Shown: positions 1-10,129 of the stretch, piece by piece
How the letters are laid out: every line of letters starts with the position of its first letter
Position numbering within the stretch: position 1 is the stretch's first letter
Assembly: GCF_014697355.1 (NCBI RefSeq)
Contig: NZ_JACJRQ010000007.1
Coordinates: 62,001 to 126,000, forward strand
Reading direction: 5' to 3'
Source: Nostoc calcicola FACHB-3891
GTDB taxonomy: Bacteria; Cyanobacteriota; Cyanobacteriia; Cyanobacteriales; Nostocaceae
DNA length: 64,000 nt
The notes under the pieces: model-generated
What the model saw: the letters and a program-made list of their open reading frames with translations, nothing else
Databases searched by the model: none
Told to the model about the DNA's origin: nothing
Made by a program: the position numbers and the translations under genes

Positions 1-40
1 GATGGGATAAAATCTGCTCATAGGTTGGTTGTTTATTTAT

Positions 41-2185
41 TTAGGTGCAATAGTTAGAGGATAGATACAAAGTTTTACTTGCCAGAAGTGCTTCTGCTGT
101 TTGGTGGCTCAGTGGCTTAGAAAACAGGTAACCTTGACCCAATTCGCATCCTAGTTGCTGTAACCATTGAAGTTGCTGTGGTGTTTCAATACCTTCTGCA
201 ACAGTGCCTAATCCGAGTTGATTGCTCAAAGCAATGATGGTACTAACGACTTGGTAATTACGGTTTCCTTCCTCCATCTGACTGACAAAGGAGCGATCGA
301 TTTTCAAATTATCAGTGGGTAAACGATGGAGATAATTAAGCGATGAATAACCAGTACCAAAGTCATCAATACTAATCTGAATTTTTCTGGTCTTTAATTC
401 GGTTAATAAATCAATTGTCTTACTGATATTCTCAATGAGCATACTCTCGGTGATTTCCAGGGCTATGGAATCGCCTGGTAAATTTGTTTGGGCGAGGATG
501 CGATCGATGTCTTCAATTAAGCTGGTTTGGCGAATATCTTGAGCAGAAAGGTTAATACTCATCTTCAGTGGCAAGTGAGTGGTAAACTTTGTTTTCCAGT
601 TTGCCAGTTGTTGACAAGCGGTGTAAAGCATCCAGCGATCGATTTGCACAATTAGCCCGGTTTCTTCGGCGATCGCCATAAATTCCCTCGGCAAAATAAA
701 CCCACGAGTCGGATGTTGCCAGCGCACCAATGCTTCAAATCCAATCAGCCGACCTGCTTGGGGTTGGCTTTGTCTGCCGTAGGCATCACTAAGGATGTCA
801 ACAATCGGTTGATAGTATATCACAAACTCTTCCCGTTCCAACGCTTTGCGAATATCGGTTTCTAAAGTCAGTCGATTTACGGCTTGAGTGTGCATTTTGA
901 CATCAAAGATTTTGTAGGAACTTCTCTTTTGAGCTTTGGCTCGATACATGGCAATATCAGCATCTCGCAGTAAATCCGAGGCTTGAGAATAATGATTTGT
1001 TCCTAAAACAATACCGATGCTTGTACTGATAACTACTTCAGCATCATTCAGTATCAACGGTGTTTGAAAATCTTTGAGGATACGCTCAGTAACTTGAATG
1101 GCTTTTTCAATACCAGGAATATCTTCCAGCAAAATTACGAATTCGTCACCACCAATGCGAGCGACTAAATCAACCTCCCGCAAATGAGTTTTGAGCTTTT
1201 GAGCAATATCCTTGAGTAGTTGGTCTCCAGCTAAATGTCCTAGACTGTCATTGATCACTTTAAACCTGTCTAGGTCTAGAAACAAAACTGCGTAACGATA
1301 GGTTTCTACTCGCTTAGTTCGGTTAATGGCTAATTCCAACCGCTCAACCAAAAGTGTCCGATTCGGTAAATCCGTCAATGGATCGTGCAAGGCGTTGTGG
1401 ATAATTAACTCTTGTGCTTGTTTTTTGTCGGTCACATCCAATAAAACACCATACCAAACAATATCTCCATTCTCTCGACTTTCTGGACGAGCATTTGTTT
1501 GTACCCACTTGAGTTTGCCAGAGGGTGTAACTAATCGCCACTCATGAGTGAATGGTTTTAAAGTTTCAGCACTCTGTTTGACAGCTGTATAAAATACTTC
1601 GCGATCGCCAATATGAATTTGTCCAAAGCAAAGAGAGGCATTTTCTAAAACTAGATCCGGCGTTAACTCTAAAAGATCCAGACAACCCAAACTGATGTAC
1701 TCAAAGGCAGCAGAACCATCACAATGGTGTACAAAGCTGTAAATCATTCCGGGTATATTAGATGCTAATGTTTGTAGCAGCTTTTGGGCTTGTTTGCGCT
1801 CTGCCCGCACCTGTGCATCCCGAAGTTCTCGACGCACCGCCTCTGGTAATCGATTTAAGTTATCCTTCATCACATAATCATGAGCGCCCGCTTTCATCAT
1901 TTCCACAGCCAATACTTCGCCGATTGTGCCGGAAACTAAAATGAAAGGAATATCCTTGTGACTTTGCTTTGCTATTTCCAGAGCCGCAGGAGCATTGAAT
2001 CCAGGCAATCGGTAATCTGAAATCATCACATCCCAGCTATCGCTATCGAGGGCTTGGCGTAGCTGTTCGGCTGTTTGGACACGCTGCCAGATTAGATTGA
2101 AACCACCACGACGCAATTCACCGAGAACTAACATAGCATCAGTCTCGCAATCTTCAACAATCAGGACGTTCAAGGTTTCACTCAT
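41..2185 (-). CDS. REC-PAS-GGDEF-EAL cyclic-di-GMP signalling protein
   Basis: Predicted bifunctional c-di-GMP enzyme driven by a phosphorelay, cytoplasmic (no membrane segment). Order: receiver domain (about 7-125, with the SDYRLPG phospho-Asp context), PAS (about 140-265), GGDEF (about 275-440) and EAL (about 445-700). The GGDEF motif is intact, with an RxxD inhibitory site (REVD) five residues upstream. The EAL half keeps EALVRW, NLSAQD, EITESM, DDFGTGYSSL and KIDRSFV, so both activities are plausible. The ATG at 2185 is preferred over one at 2209 because AAGGAG (2194-2199, minus strand) sits at the right distance. The beginning of EAL carries about 12 extra residues (SDAYGRQSQPQ) that look like a genomic short repeat inserted in frame. 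The gene is divergent from the giant kinase gene at 2475. Confidence 0.93.
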   Translation of the reverse strand: MSETLNVLIVEDCETDAMLVLGELRRGGFNLIWQRVQTAEQLRQALDSDSWDVMISDYRLPGFNAPAALEIAKQSHKDIPFILVSGTIGEVLAVEMMKAGAHDYVMKDNLNRLPEAVRRELRDAQVRAERKQAQKLLQTLASNIPGMIYSFVHHCDGSAAFEYISLGCLDLLELTPDLVLENASLCFGQIHIGDREVFYTAVKQSAETLKPFTHEWRLVTPSGKLKWVQTNARPESRENGDIVWYGVLLDVTDKKQAQELIIHNALHDPLTDLPNRTLLVERLELAINRTKRVETYRYAVLFLDLDRFKVINDSLGHLAGDQLLKDIAQKLKTHLREVDLVARIGGDEFVILLEDIPGIEKAIQVTERILKDFQTPLILNDAEVVISTSIGIVLGTNHYSQASDLLRDADIAMYRAKAQKRSSYKIFDVKMHTQAVNRLTLETDIRKALEREEFVIYYQPIVDILSDAYGRQSQPQAGRLIGFEALVRWQHPTRGFILPREFMAIAEETGLIVQIDRWMLYTACQQLANWKTKFTTHLPLKMSINLSAQDIRQTSLIEDIDRILAQTNLPGDSIALEITESMLIENISKTIDLLTELKTRKIQISIDDFGTGYSSLNYLHRLPTDNLKIDRSFVSQMEEGNRNYQVVSTIIALSNQLGLGTVAEGIETPQQLQWLQQLGCELGQGYLFSKPLSHQTAEALLASKTLYLSSNYCT
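761..795. repeat. short interspersed repeat inside the EAL gene
   Basis: GGCTTTGTCTGCCGTAGGCA resembles the family GGCGTAGCCCGTCGCAGACA found elsewhere in the window (about 18903, 37242, 6597). It lies in frame, at about residues 464-475 of the GGDEF-EAL protein, where homologues normally run straight from the catalytic-domain start into GRLIGFEALVRW. Confidence 0.55.
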
Positions 2186-2474
2186 CTCACGATCTCCTTG
2201 GTAACTCATTGACTAATCCGGCAATCTTTTTGCAATTTTTTTTAAAACGCCTCCAGTATCGATAAATGAGTTAATCGGGAGTTTGGCTATTGTATAATCG
2301 GCTTTGTGACTCAACCAATTTTGGATTTTAGATTTGTTCCGCCCACTAAAGGTGTTAGGGTAGCGCGACGTTAGTCCAACATGAACCGAAATAATCTAAA
2401 ATCTCAAATCTCAAATCTAAAATTCGGTCAACCCGGCTTTGTGCTTCTGTGTATTAGTTGTAGTCAGTTGAACT

Positions 2475-5400
2475 ATGCTGGAAATTCCTGAATATAAAAT
2501 TCGGGCAAAAATCCATGAAAGTGCTAATTCACGGGTTTACCGAGGAATTCATCAACCGGATGGTTTGCCTGTAATCTTCAAGATTTTGAAGAAAGACTAT
2601 CCCACCCCCGAAGAAATCACGCGCTATAAGCTGGAGTACGAAATTACACGCAGCTTATCATTGGGAGGTGCGATCCAGACTTACGGTTTCCAACAATATC
2701 AAAATACTTTTGTACTCCTTTTAGAGGATTTTGGAGGAGAATCTTTAACAAAAATCATAACTACTAGGAGATTTACCTTAACACAGTTTCTGAAGTTAGC
2801 CATTCAGATTACTCAGAGTTTAAGTGAAATTCATAGTGCAAATATTATTCATAAAGATATTAATCCATCGAATATTGTTTTCAATCCCGAAACACAACAA
2901 CTTAAAATTATTGATTTTGGAATTTCAACTGCCTTATCGCGGGAGACATTAATTCTCAAAAATCCAACAGTCTTAGAGGGAACATTAGCTTACATATCTC
3001 CAGAGCAAACAGGCAGAATGAACCGTTCTCTGGACTATCGAACTGATTTTTACTCTCTGGGTGCTACCTTCTATCAACTGTTGACCAATCGATTGCCCTT
3101 TGAATCTCTTGATGCCCTGGAGTTAATTCATTATCACCTAGCTTTAGAACCAATTGCACCTCATTTTATCGATCCAGAAATTCCTGTGATGGTTTCAGAA
3201 ATTGTTATGAAACTGTTAGCTAAAATACCAGAGGAACGGTATCAAAGTGCCTGGGGAATTAAAACTGATTTAGAAGAGTGTCTCAACCAGCTACAACACA
3301 CACGACGAATCGAGTCTTTTTTGCTAGGACAGCAGGATATTTCTGACAAGTTTCAGATCCCGGAAAAACTCTATGGCAGAGAAAAGGAGGTGGAGACTTT
3401 ATTAGCGGCATTTCAAGGAGTACAAAATCAAGTTGAATTGATGCTAATTGCCGGGTATTCTGGTATTGGTAAGTCAGTTTTGGTGCAGGAAATTTATCGA
3501 CCGATCGCAGAACAACGAGGCTACTTGATTGCTGGTAAATTTGACCAGTATCAGCGCAATATCCCTTATTTGGCGATCGCTCAAGCTTTTGAATCATTAA
3601 TCAAACAATTACTGACTGAAGATGAAGTGCAACTGTGTCAGTGGCGAAAGCATCTGTTGGCTGCCCTTGGCTCCAACGGTAAAGTCATTACCCAGCTAAT
3701 TCCAGCATTGGAGTTGATTGTGGGTAGTCAAGCAGATGTACCCGTTCTACCGCCGACGGAAGCCCAAAATCGTTTTCACCAAGTTTTCCAAAATTTCATT
3801 CGCGTCTTTACCCAGCCAGAACATCCCCTCGTTATCTTTTTGGACGATCTTCAGTGGGTAGATCGTGCCTCCTTGAAGCTGATCCGATTGCTAGCTACCG
3901 CAACCATTGGGCAATCTCTGTTGTTAATCGGGGCATACCGGGATAACGAGGTAAATCCAGCCCATCCCCTCATGCAGATGGTGGAGGAAATCCGCCACAG
4001 TGGGGGAGTGGTAAATCAACTTTCTCTCTCTGCATTGAGTGTACCTGATATCAATCAGTTAATCGCTGATACGTTGCACTGCGAATTAGCCGATTCTCTG
4101 TCATTGGCAAAACTAGTAGAACTCAAAACTGGTGGCAATCCCTTTTTCATGAATGAATTTTTGAAATCTCTCTACACTGAAGGGTTATTAAAATTCGATC
4201 GCCAAACGAAACAATGGCAATGGTCGATAGAGCAAATTCAGGAGCGGGATATCACGGATAATATTGTACATTTGATGGCTCTGAAAATTCAAAAGCTTAA
4301 ACATCAGACACAGCAAGTCTTACAGCTAGCTGCCTGCATTGGCAACTGTTTTGATTTGCAAACCCTAGCATTTGCCGCCCAACTATCCCAGCGAGAAACC
4401 GCCCAGACTTTAGGAATGGCGATCGCCGAAGGGTTGATTCTGCCCTTGAGCAATACCCACAAATCAGTGGTGTTGGATGTGCCACTAACAGCCGATCTCC
4501 CACCAGTAGAATACAAATTTGCCCACGATCGCATCCAGCAAGCAGCCTATTCCCTAATTCCCCCAGCCAAGCATTGCAACACCCATTGGGAAATAGGACA
4601 GTGTTTGTTGCAAATAACTCCCGCAGAACACTTAGAATCCAAGATTTTTGATATCACTAACCAACTAAATTTGGGCAGGAAACTCATCAAGACTCAATCC
4701 CAGCAGGATAATTTGTCTCGGTTAAACCTGATGGCAGGAGAAAAAGCCAAGGCATCAGCTGCTTATGACGCTGCTTGGCGATATTTGCAAATTGGTTTGG
4801 ATCTCCTGACAACCGATAGCTGGCAAAGAAATTATGATTTTACCTTGACCCTGTATAATGCAACAACAGAAGCAGCCTATCTGAGCGGTAATTTCGAGCA
4901 AGTAGAGCCATTATCCCAACAGGTACTTGACCACGCAACAACCCTACTAGCCAGCTTAAAAGTCTACGATGTCAAAATTCAGACTTGTGTAGCTCAAAAT
5001 CAATTAATAGAGGCGATTCAAATTGGTTTAGAGTTACTTCAGCAGTTAGGAGTTCACCTCCCCATCCAGCCAAGCTTTGAGGATGTTCAGCAAGCACTTG
5101 CGGAAACTGCCTGCAAATTGGCAAACAGACGCATCGAAGATTTAGTTGACTTGCCAATTATGTCTGAGCCAGAGGTACTGGCGGCAATGCAGCTTTTGGC
5201 AACCATGTGTGCATCAGCTTATTTGGCAATACCTCCCTTATTTCTGCTGATTGTACTCAAGATGGTGGATTTGCTGGTTGAGTACGGAAACATGATGTTG
5301 GCTCCCTTTGCCTATGCCGCCTATGGAATTATTCTTTGTGGAGTTGTCTTTGAGATTGAAGCAGGGTATAAATTTGGTCAACTAGCCTTAATTCTGCTCG

Positions 5401-8400
5401 ATCGCCTAAATGCCAAACCTATTCAAGCCAGAACCCTATTCGCGGTTAGCAACCAGATTAACGTTTGGAAAACTCACCTCAAAAACAGCCTCAAGCCACT
5501 CCAGAATTGCTATCACATTGGTGTTGAGCAAGGCGATTTAGAGTTTGCTGGCTACGCAGCTATGTATTTTTGTGGTTATTCATTTGCAGCCAGTCAACCT
5601 TTGACTGAACTCCAATTACATCTAACCTGTTATGCTCAGGCAGTAAAACAAATCAAGCATTCCGCTGGGATTCATTTCGTGGAGATTTGCTGGCAGACTG
5701 TTTTGAACTTGGTTAAGGAAGTTCCCAATCCTGGGATGTTATCGGATCAAGTTTACAATGAAGCAACTCGGCTACCCCAGATGCAACAAACTAATTTTCA
5801 GGCAGGTTTGTTTTATTTCTACCTGAATAAATTATTTCTCTGTTATTTGTTTGGCGATGTAAATCAGGCGATGGCCAATGCTGTCCTCGCCCAAGAATAT
5901 TCAGCAGCCATGACTGGAGCAGCTTTCGTTGCCATCTTTAACTTCTACGATTCTCTATGCCGATTGGGGGTGTATTCCCACACAGATGTCGGCAAACAAT
6001 CACAGTTACTGAAGCATGTGGCAAAAAATCAGGCAAAAATGCAAAATTGGGCGCACCATGCCCCAATGAACTATTTACACAAGTGGTATTTAGTAGAAGC
6101 AGAACGGCATCGGGTGTTGGGTGAGGTATTGGAAGCAATGGACGCCTACGATCGCGCCATTGCCCTAGCTAGGGAGAACCAATACCTGCAAGAAGAAGCT
6201 TTGGCAAACGAACTCGCAGGCAAGTTTCATCTGGCAAACAACCGCATCACAATCGCCAAAGCTTATTTCCAAGAAGCGAGGTACGGCTACCTGCGTTGGG
6301 GAGCAACTGCTAAAGTCCAAAGTCTGGAAAAACAGTATCCCCGACTACTAGAGGTGCGCCCAGAAAAAGCCGAAATACGTAAACTTGACACTACACAGTC
6401 GGCTTCCAGCAAGTTAGAAGCATTTGACTTAGAAACGGTGTTGAAAGCCTCCCAGACAATTGCCAGTGAAATTGTCTTAGATAAACTCCTGGCAAAACTG
6501 ATGACGATCTTAATTGAAAATGCTGGGGCGCAAACAGGTTATCTGATTTTGCCAACACAAGACGAATGGCGGATTGAGGCTATCGGGTCGATTGGCTCAG
6601 GCGCAGCCCGTCGCAGACATCACCAAGTCATTTTACAATCAATTCCCCTGGAATCAAAAGACAGTAATCCTGAGTTGCCAACCGCCCTAATCAATTACGT
6701 GGCTCGCACCCAGGAAAGTATCGTCCTAAATAATGCTGCTGCTGAAGGCAACTTTCAGTCCGAACCCTGGATTGTCCGACATCAATCGAAATCAATTCTT
6801 TGTGCGCCGCTGTTGAACCAAGGAAAACTCACGGGAATTGTGCTTTTAGAAAACAATCTCAGCACCAAGGCATTTACCCCGGAGCGCATTGAAGTCCTGC
6901 GCCTACTTTCTAGTCACGCAGCTATTTCTATTGACAATGCCCGTTTGTTGAAGCAGCAAGCAGAACTGAATGCATCCTTACGGGCTGAAATTGCCGAACG
7001 CCAACGGGCAGAAAAAGACCGCGATCGCTTAATTGCTATGCTGGAAGCTACCACCGACTATGTTGGCATGGCAGACTCATTCGGCAATATCCTGTGGAAT
7101 AATGTTCAGTTTCACAAACTCCTTGGCCTGTCCCTGGATGTAGACGTTTCCACCTTGAGCATTCCCGACTACCATCCCCAGTGGGCACTAGAGATTATTC
7201 AAAACCAGGGCATTCCGGCGGCGATTCGGGATGGCACCTGGGTTGGTGAAACCGCTTTGTTGGACAGCGATGGTAGAGAAATTCCGGTTTCCCAAATGAT
7301 CGTTGCTCACAAAGCAACAGATGGCAGCGTGGAATATCTTTCTACCATCATTCGGGACATCAGTGAGGCCAAACGCCGAGAAGGGGAACTCAAAAGAGCA
7401 GAAACAACGCTGCAAAATTTGGTTACAGGAACGGCTGCGGTTACAGGAGAAGATTTTTTCCCAGCTTTGGTTCATCATATTGCCAAAGCCTTGCACGTCC
7501 CCTATGCCATTGTTACCGAACTTGTAGATGGCAAACTTAAAGCTCTGGCTTTTTGGGCGTATGGGGCATTGCAACCAGAAATATCCTACTTTCCAGCGCG
7601 TACACCATGCGAAATTGCCTTGAGAGAGGGATTATTTTACTGCGAAACCAATGTTCAGCAAATTTTTCCTGAAGACTTAGACTTAGTAGCAATGCAAGCA
7701 GATAGTTATGTGGGTATTTCCTTAAAAAATGCCAAGGGCGATCCCATTGGTAATCTTTGCATTCTCGACGTGCAACCACTTTCAGATAGGCGACGAATAC
7801 AGATGATTATGGAGGTATTTGCAGCGCGGGCAGCAGCAGAATTGGAGCGCAAGAGGGCGATTGGAGCAATGCATCAACTCAACCAGTCTTTAGAAACCAG
7901 GGTCAAACAACGAACTGCCCAACTAGAAACTGCTAACAAAGCGTTGGAGGCTTTTTCTTATTCAGTTTCCCATGATTTGCGGGCACCGCTGCGGGCGATC
8001 GATGGCTTTTCGAGAATGATCCAGGAAGACTACGGCGAACAACTCGATGGGGAAGCCAATCGCTACCTGAAAATTGTCCGCGAGAATGCCAAACGCATGG
8101 GTGAGTTGATCGATGATTTGTTGGCCTTATCTCGTTTGGATCGTAAGGAAATGTCCCGTCAATCCGTTTTTCCCAATGAGATAATTCAAATGGTGCTGAA
8201 TGATTTAGCCCCGGATTGGTGGGGTCGTGAAATTGAATTTGCGATCGCCGATTTACCTCGATGTCAAGCCGATCCTTCCCTGCTCAAACAAGTTTGGCTC
8301 AATCTGTTATCCAATGCCATCAAGTATACCCACTACAAATCCCTTGCGTGCATTGAAGTCGGTTATCAGGTGATGAATGGTGAAGGAGTGTACTTCATCA

Positions 8401-8606
8401 GAGATAATGGGGCAGGATTCGATATGCGGTATGCAGATAATCTGTTTGGGGTTTTCCAACGTCTGCACCGCGAAGAAGAATTTGCAGGTACGGGGATCGG
8501 ACTGGCGATCGTGCAACGCATTATTCAACGCCACGGAGGGCGCATTTGGGCAGAAGCAGCGTGCGATCGAGGCGCGACTTTTTACTTCACCCTTCCAATC
8601 AACTAA
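2475..8606 (+). CDS. giant Ser/Thr kinase-ATPase-GAF-PAS-histidine kinase
   Basis: A 2043-residue multisensor signalling protein of a type common in filamentous cyanobacteria. The N-terminal Ser/Thr kinase-like domain (1-275) has HKDINPSN in place of HRDxKxxN, and DFG in KIIDFGIST. An AAA-type ATPase follows (about 295-650), with Walker A GYSGIGKS and Walker B VIFLDDLQW, then a long helical TPR-like region (about 700-1290). The C-terminal part has GAF (about 1320-1490), PAS (about 1520-1640), a second GAF (about 1650-1790) and a histidine kinase core with phospho-acceptor His1833 in SVSHDLRAPL, N box LLSNAIKYT and G boxes DNGAGF and GTGIGLAI. No transmembrane segment is evident. The response regulator at 9191 on the same strand is a likely partner. 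An in-frame short repeat lies in the first GAF domain. Confidence 0.93.
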   Translation: MLEIPEYKIRAKIHESANSRVYRGIHQPDGLPVIFKILKKDYPTPEEITRYKLEYEITRSLSLGGAIQTYGFQQYQNTFVLLLEDFGGESLTKIITTRRFTLTQFLKLAIQITQSLSEIHSANIIHKDINPSNIVFNPETQQLKIIDFGISTALSRETLILKNPTVLEGTLAYISPEQTGRMNRSLDYRTDFYSLGATFYQLLTNRLPFESLDALELIHYHLALEPIAPHFIDPEIPVMVSEIVMKLLAKIPEERYQSAWGIKTDLEECLNQLQHTRRIESFLLGQQDISDKFQIPEKLYGREKEVETLLAAFQGVQNQVELMLIAGYSGIGKSVLVQEIYRPIAEQRGYLIAGKFDQYQRNIPYLAIAQAFESLIKQLLTEDEVQLCQWRKHLLAALGSNGKVITQLIPALELIVGSQADVPVLPPTEAQNRFHQVFQNFIRVFTQPEHPLVIFLDDLQWVDRASLKLIRLLATATIGQSLLLIGAYRDNEVNPAHPLMQMVEEIRHSGGVVNQLSLSALSVPDINQLIADTLHCELADSLSLAKLVELKTGGNPFFMNEFLKSLYTEGLLKFDRQTKQWQWSIEQIQERDITDNIVHLMALKIQKLKHQTQQVLQLAACIGNCFDLQTLAFAAQLSQRETAQTLGMAIAEGLILPLSNTHKSVVLDVPLTADLPPVEYKFAHDRIQQAAYSLIPPAKHCNTHWEIGQCLLQITPAEHLESKIFDITNQLNLGRKLIKTQSQQDNLSRLNLMAGEKAKASAAYDAAWRYLQIGLDLLTTDSWQRNYDFTLTLYNATTEAAYLSGNFEQVEPLSQQVLDHATTLLASLKVYDVKIQTCVAQNQLIEAIQIGLELLQQLGVHLPIQPSFEDVQQALAETACKLANRRIEDLVDLPIMSEPEVLAAMQLLATMCASAYLAIPPLFLLIVLKMVDLLVEYGNMMLAPFAYAAYGIILCGVVFEIEAGYKFGQLALILLDRLNAKPIQARTLFAVSNQINVWKTHLKNSLKPLQNCYHIGVEQGDLEFAGYAAMYFCGYSFAASQPLTELQLHLTCYAQAVKQIKHSAGIHFVEICWQTVLNLVKEVPNPGMLSDQVYNEATRLPQMQQTNFQAGLFYFYLNKLFLCYLFGDVNQAMANAVLAQEYSAAMTGAAFVAIFNFYDSLCRLGVYSHTDVGKQSQLLKHVAKNQAKMQNWAHHAPMNYLHKWYLVEAERHRVLGEVLEAMDAYDRAIALARENQYLQEEALANELAGKFHLANNRITIAKAYFQEARYGYLRWGATAKVQSLEKQYPRLLEVRPEKAEIRKLDTTQSASSKLEAFDLETVLKASQTIASEIVLDKLLAKLMTILIENAGAQTGYLILPTQDEWRIEAIGSIGSGAARRRHHQVILQSIPLESKDSNPELPTALINYVARTQESIVLNNAAAEGNFQSEPWIVRHQSKSILCAPLLNQGKLTGIVLLENNLSTKAFTPERIEVLRLLSSHAAISIDNARLLKQQAELNASLRAEIAERQRAEKDRDRLIAMLEATTDYVGMADSFGNILWNNVQFHKLLGLSLDVDVSTLSIPDYHPQWALEIIQNQGIPAAIRDGTWVGETALLDSDGREIPVSQMIVAHKATDGSVEYLSTIIRDISEAKRREGELKRAETTLQNLVTGTAAVTGEDFFPALVHHIAKALHVPYAIVTELVDGKLKALAFWAYGALQPEISYFPARTPCEIALREGLFYCETNVQQIFPEDLDLVAMQADSYVGISLKNAKGDPIGNLCILDVQPLSDRRRIQMIMEVFAARAAAELERKRAIGAMHQLNQSLETRVKQRTAQLETANKALEAFSYSVSHDLRAPLRAIDGFSRMIQEDYGEQLDGEANRYLKIVRENAKRMGELIDDLLALSRLDRKEMSRQSVFPNEIIQMVLNDLAPDWWGREIEFAIADLPRCQADPSLLKQVWLNLLSNAIKYTHYKSLACIEVGYQVMNGEGVYFIRDNGAGFDMRYADNLFGVFQRLHREEEFAGTGIGLAIVQRIIQRHGGRIWAEAACDRGATFYFTLPIN
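6597..6622. repeat. short repeat inserted in frame in the GAF domain
   Basis: CAGGCGCAGCCCGTCGCAGA is nearly identical to GCGTAGCCCGTCGCAGACAT found in intergenic DNA at about 18908 and 37246. It encodes the arginine- and histidine-rich segment SGAARRRHH at about residues 1374-1383 and keeps the frame open. Confidence 0.65.
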
Positions 8607-9190
8607 TAGGTGTCAACTTCAGCTTAAATGGTTGTCCCACATACGCTTTACCCCTCCCCTTACTAAGGGCTACCGTGTATACACAAGTTGCTCAGGGCAC
8701 GGCACTGCCGTGCCCCTACCAGAAATCTCTATCTGTATCAAGGTTTTCGTGAAATCGTATTACGCATTGACAGGAAATACCAAACATAGATGATTAAAAA
8801 ACCACATCTGTTGTAGGGGCACAGCACTGCTGTGCCCTTGATTGAAGACGAAGCACGCATAATGCCCTGGTTTTTGCGATTACTTCGTTGAGCTATCACT
8901 GCACTCGTAATGACAATTTATTGAGTATAGAACAATACGCTTGAGTTAAGGTCAAAACTCTTTGTCAAAGCCAATTTTTTTAACGAACCGCTCCAGGCGC
9001 AGAGAACGCAGAGAGAAGGGAGAAATGCTTAATCTATTTGAACCACAATCCCCGGTAGGGTAGCACAGCTGTGCTACCCTACAACGTGGTCTATTTGCCT
9101 GAAAATTGCTGTAAGTTGACACCAATGCACAGCTTGGCACCCCTACCGAAAATGTATATGTATCAAGATTTTCGTGAAATGGTATAACCC
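8607..9190. repeat. repeat-rich spacer with palindromes
   Basis: No credible gene lies in this 584-bp spacer. It holds three GC-rich palindromes: 8700-8720 (GGCACGGCACTGCCGTGCCC), 8816-8836 (GGGCACAGCACTGCTGTGCC) and 9057-9084 (a GTAGGGTAGCACAGCTGTGC palindrome). A direct repeat of about 30 bp (GTATCAAG.TTTTCGTGAAAT) occurs near 8735-8764 and 9157-9186, the second copy ending just before the response-regulator start. At 8934-8951 AATACGCTTGAGTTAAGG resembles the terminal repeat of the MITE-like element at 36785. Confidence 0.6.
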
Positions 9191-9658
9191 ATGATTGATC
9201 AACTCACTGACCCATCTTCCGAGCAACCAATTTCCATTCTCTTAGTCGAAGATAATCGTGCTGATGCCGAACTAACCATTCGGGCATTGCGTCGCGGCAG
9301 AATTGGCAATCAAATTCAACTCCTTCAGGACGGAGCAGTAGCCCTAGATTTTGTCTTTTGTCAGGGAGATTATGCTCACCGCACGATGACGAATCAACCC
9401 AAAGTCATTTTACTAGATTTGAAACTGCCAAAGGTGAACGGATTAGAAGTTTTACGGCAACTCAAGTCCGATCCACGTACACGAATGATTCCCGTTGTAA
9501 TGCTGACCTCTTCCGCCGAACACCGAGACATGATCGACAGTTACCAGCTTGGGGTGAATAGCTATATTGTCAAACCTGTTGATTTTGAACAATTCAACCA
9601 AGCAGTCCAACAACTTGGTTTTTATTGGGTCTTGTTTAATCAATTACCAGTTTTGTGA
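9191..9658 (+). CDS. single-domain response regulator (Rcp/CheY type)
   Basis: A stand-alone receiver domain of 155 residues resembling Rcp1-type partners of phytochrome-like kinases. It has acidic pocket residues Glu20/Asp21 (LLVEDNRADA), phospho-acceptor Asp76 in ILLDLKLPK, Thr106 in VMLTSS and Lys128 in IVKPVD. The characteristic insertion between helix 1 and strand 3 (DFVFCQGDYAHRT) is present. There is no output domain, so it probably acts by protein contact or as a phosphorelay intermediate. It follows the giant histidine kinase on the same strand after a 584-bp repeat-rich gap, suggesting a cognate pair but perhaps separate transcription. The last residues are followed directly by a polypurine repeat. 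Confidence 0.93.
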   Translation: MIDQLTDPSSEQPISILLVEDNRADAELTIRALRRGRIGNQIQLLQDGAVALDFVFCQGDYAHRTMTNQPKVILLDLKLPKVNGLEVLRQLKSDPRTRMIPVVMLTSSAEHRDMIDSYQLGVNSYIVKPVDFEQFNQAVQQLGFYWVLFNQLPVL

Positions 9659-9660
9659 AA

Positions 9661-9722
9661 GGGAGTGGGGAGTGGGGAGTGGGGGATGAGGGAGATGAGG
9701 GAGATGAGGAGGATGGAGGAGA
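9661..9722. repeat. polypurine repeat, left arm of inverted pair
   Basis: GGGAGTGGGGAGTGGGGAGT followed by GATGAGGGAGATGAGGGAGA. The reverse complement of the same motif string occurs at about 10130-10187, so the 21-bp array between them is bracketed by inverted copies. Confidence 0.75.
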
Positions 9723-9751
9723 GTTAAAATTAGGCGTTTGAAGTTTAAACG

Positions 9752-10117
9752 TTGAACATTGAGGTTCACAGGTTCACATTCGAGTTCAGAAGTTCAACGT
9801 TGAGGTTCAAAGGCTCAACCTTCGAGTTCAAAGCTGCAATGTTTGAGTTCAAAGCTGCAACTTCGAGTTCAAAGCTGCAACTTCGAGGCTCAAAGGCTCA
9901 ACGTTTTAGTTCAAAAGCTCAACGTTCGAGTTCAAAGCTGCAACGTTTGAGTTCAAAGCTGCAACGTTCGAGTTCAAAGCTGCAACGTTTGAGTTCAAAG
10001 CTGCAATGTTTGAGTTCAAAGCTGCAATGTTTGAGTTCAAAGCTGCAATGTTTGAGTTCAAAGGCTCAACGTTCGAGTTCAAAGCTACAACGTTCTAGTT
10101 TAAAGGCTCAACTTTGA
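9752..10117. repeat. 21-bp tandem repeat array
   Basis: About 16 units with consensus near GAGTTCAAAGCTGCAACGTTT (21 bp), most conserved from 9890 to 10090 and decaying at both edges. Because 21 is a multiple of three, the array stays open as a 121-codon ORF encoding monotonous SSKLQRL repeats, but nothing suggests translation. Units are contiguous without spacers, so this is not CRISPR. Related 21-bp units (TTCGAGGATTAAAGGTGCAAC) occur at 37515-37680. Confidence 0.85.
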
Positions 10118-10129
10118 GCTTCAAAACCT

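Noticed and set aside
9752..10117. 121-codon plus-strand ORF of SSKLQRL repeats
   Set aside because: It is produced by a 21-bp tandem repeat; monotonous composition and no ribosome binding site or homology.
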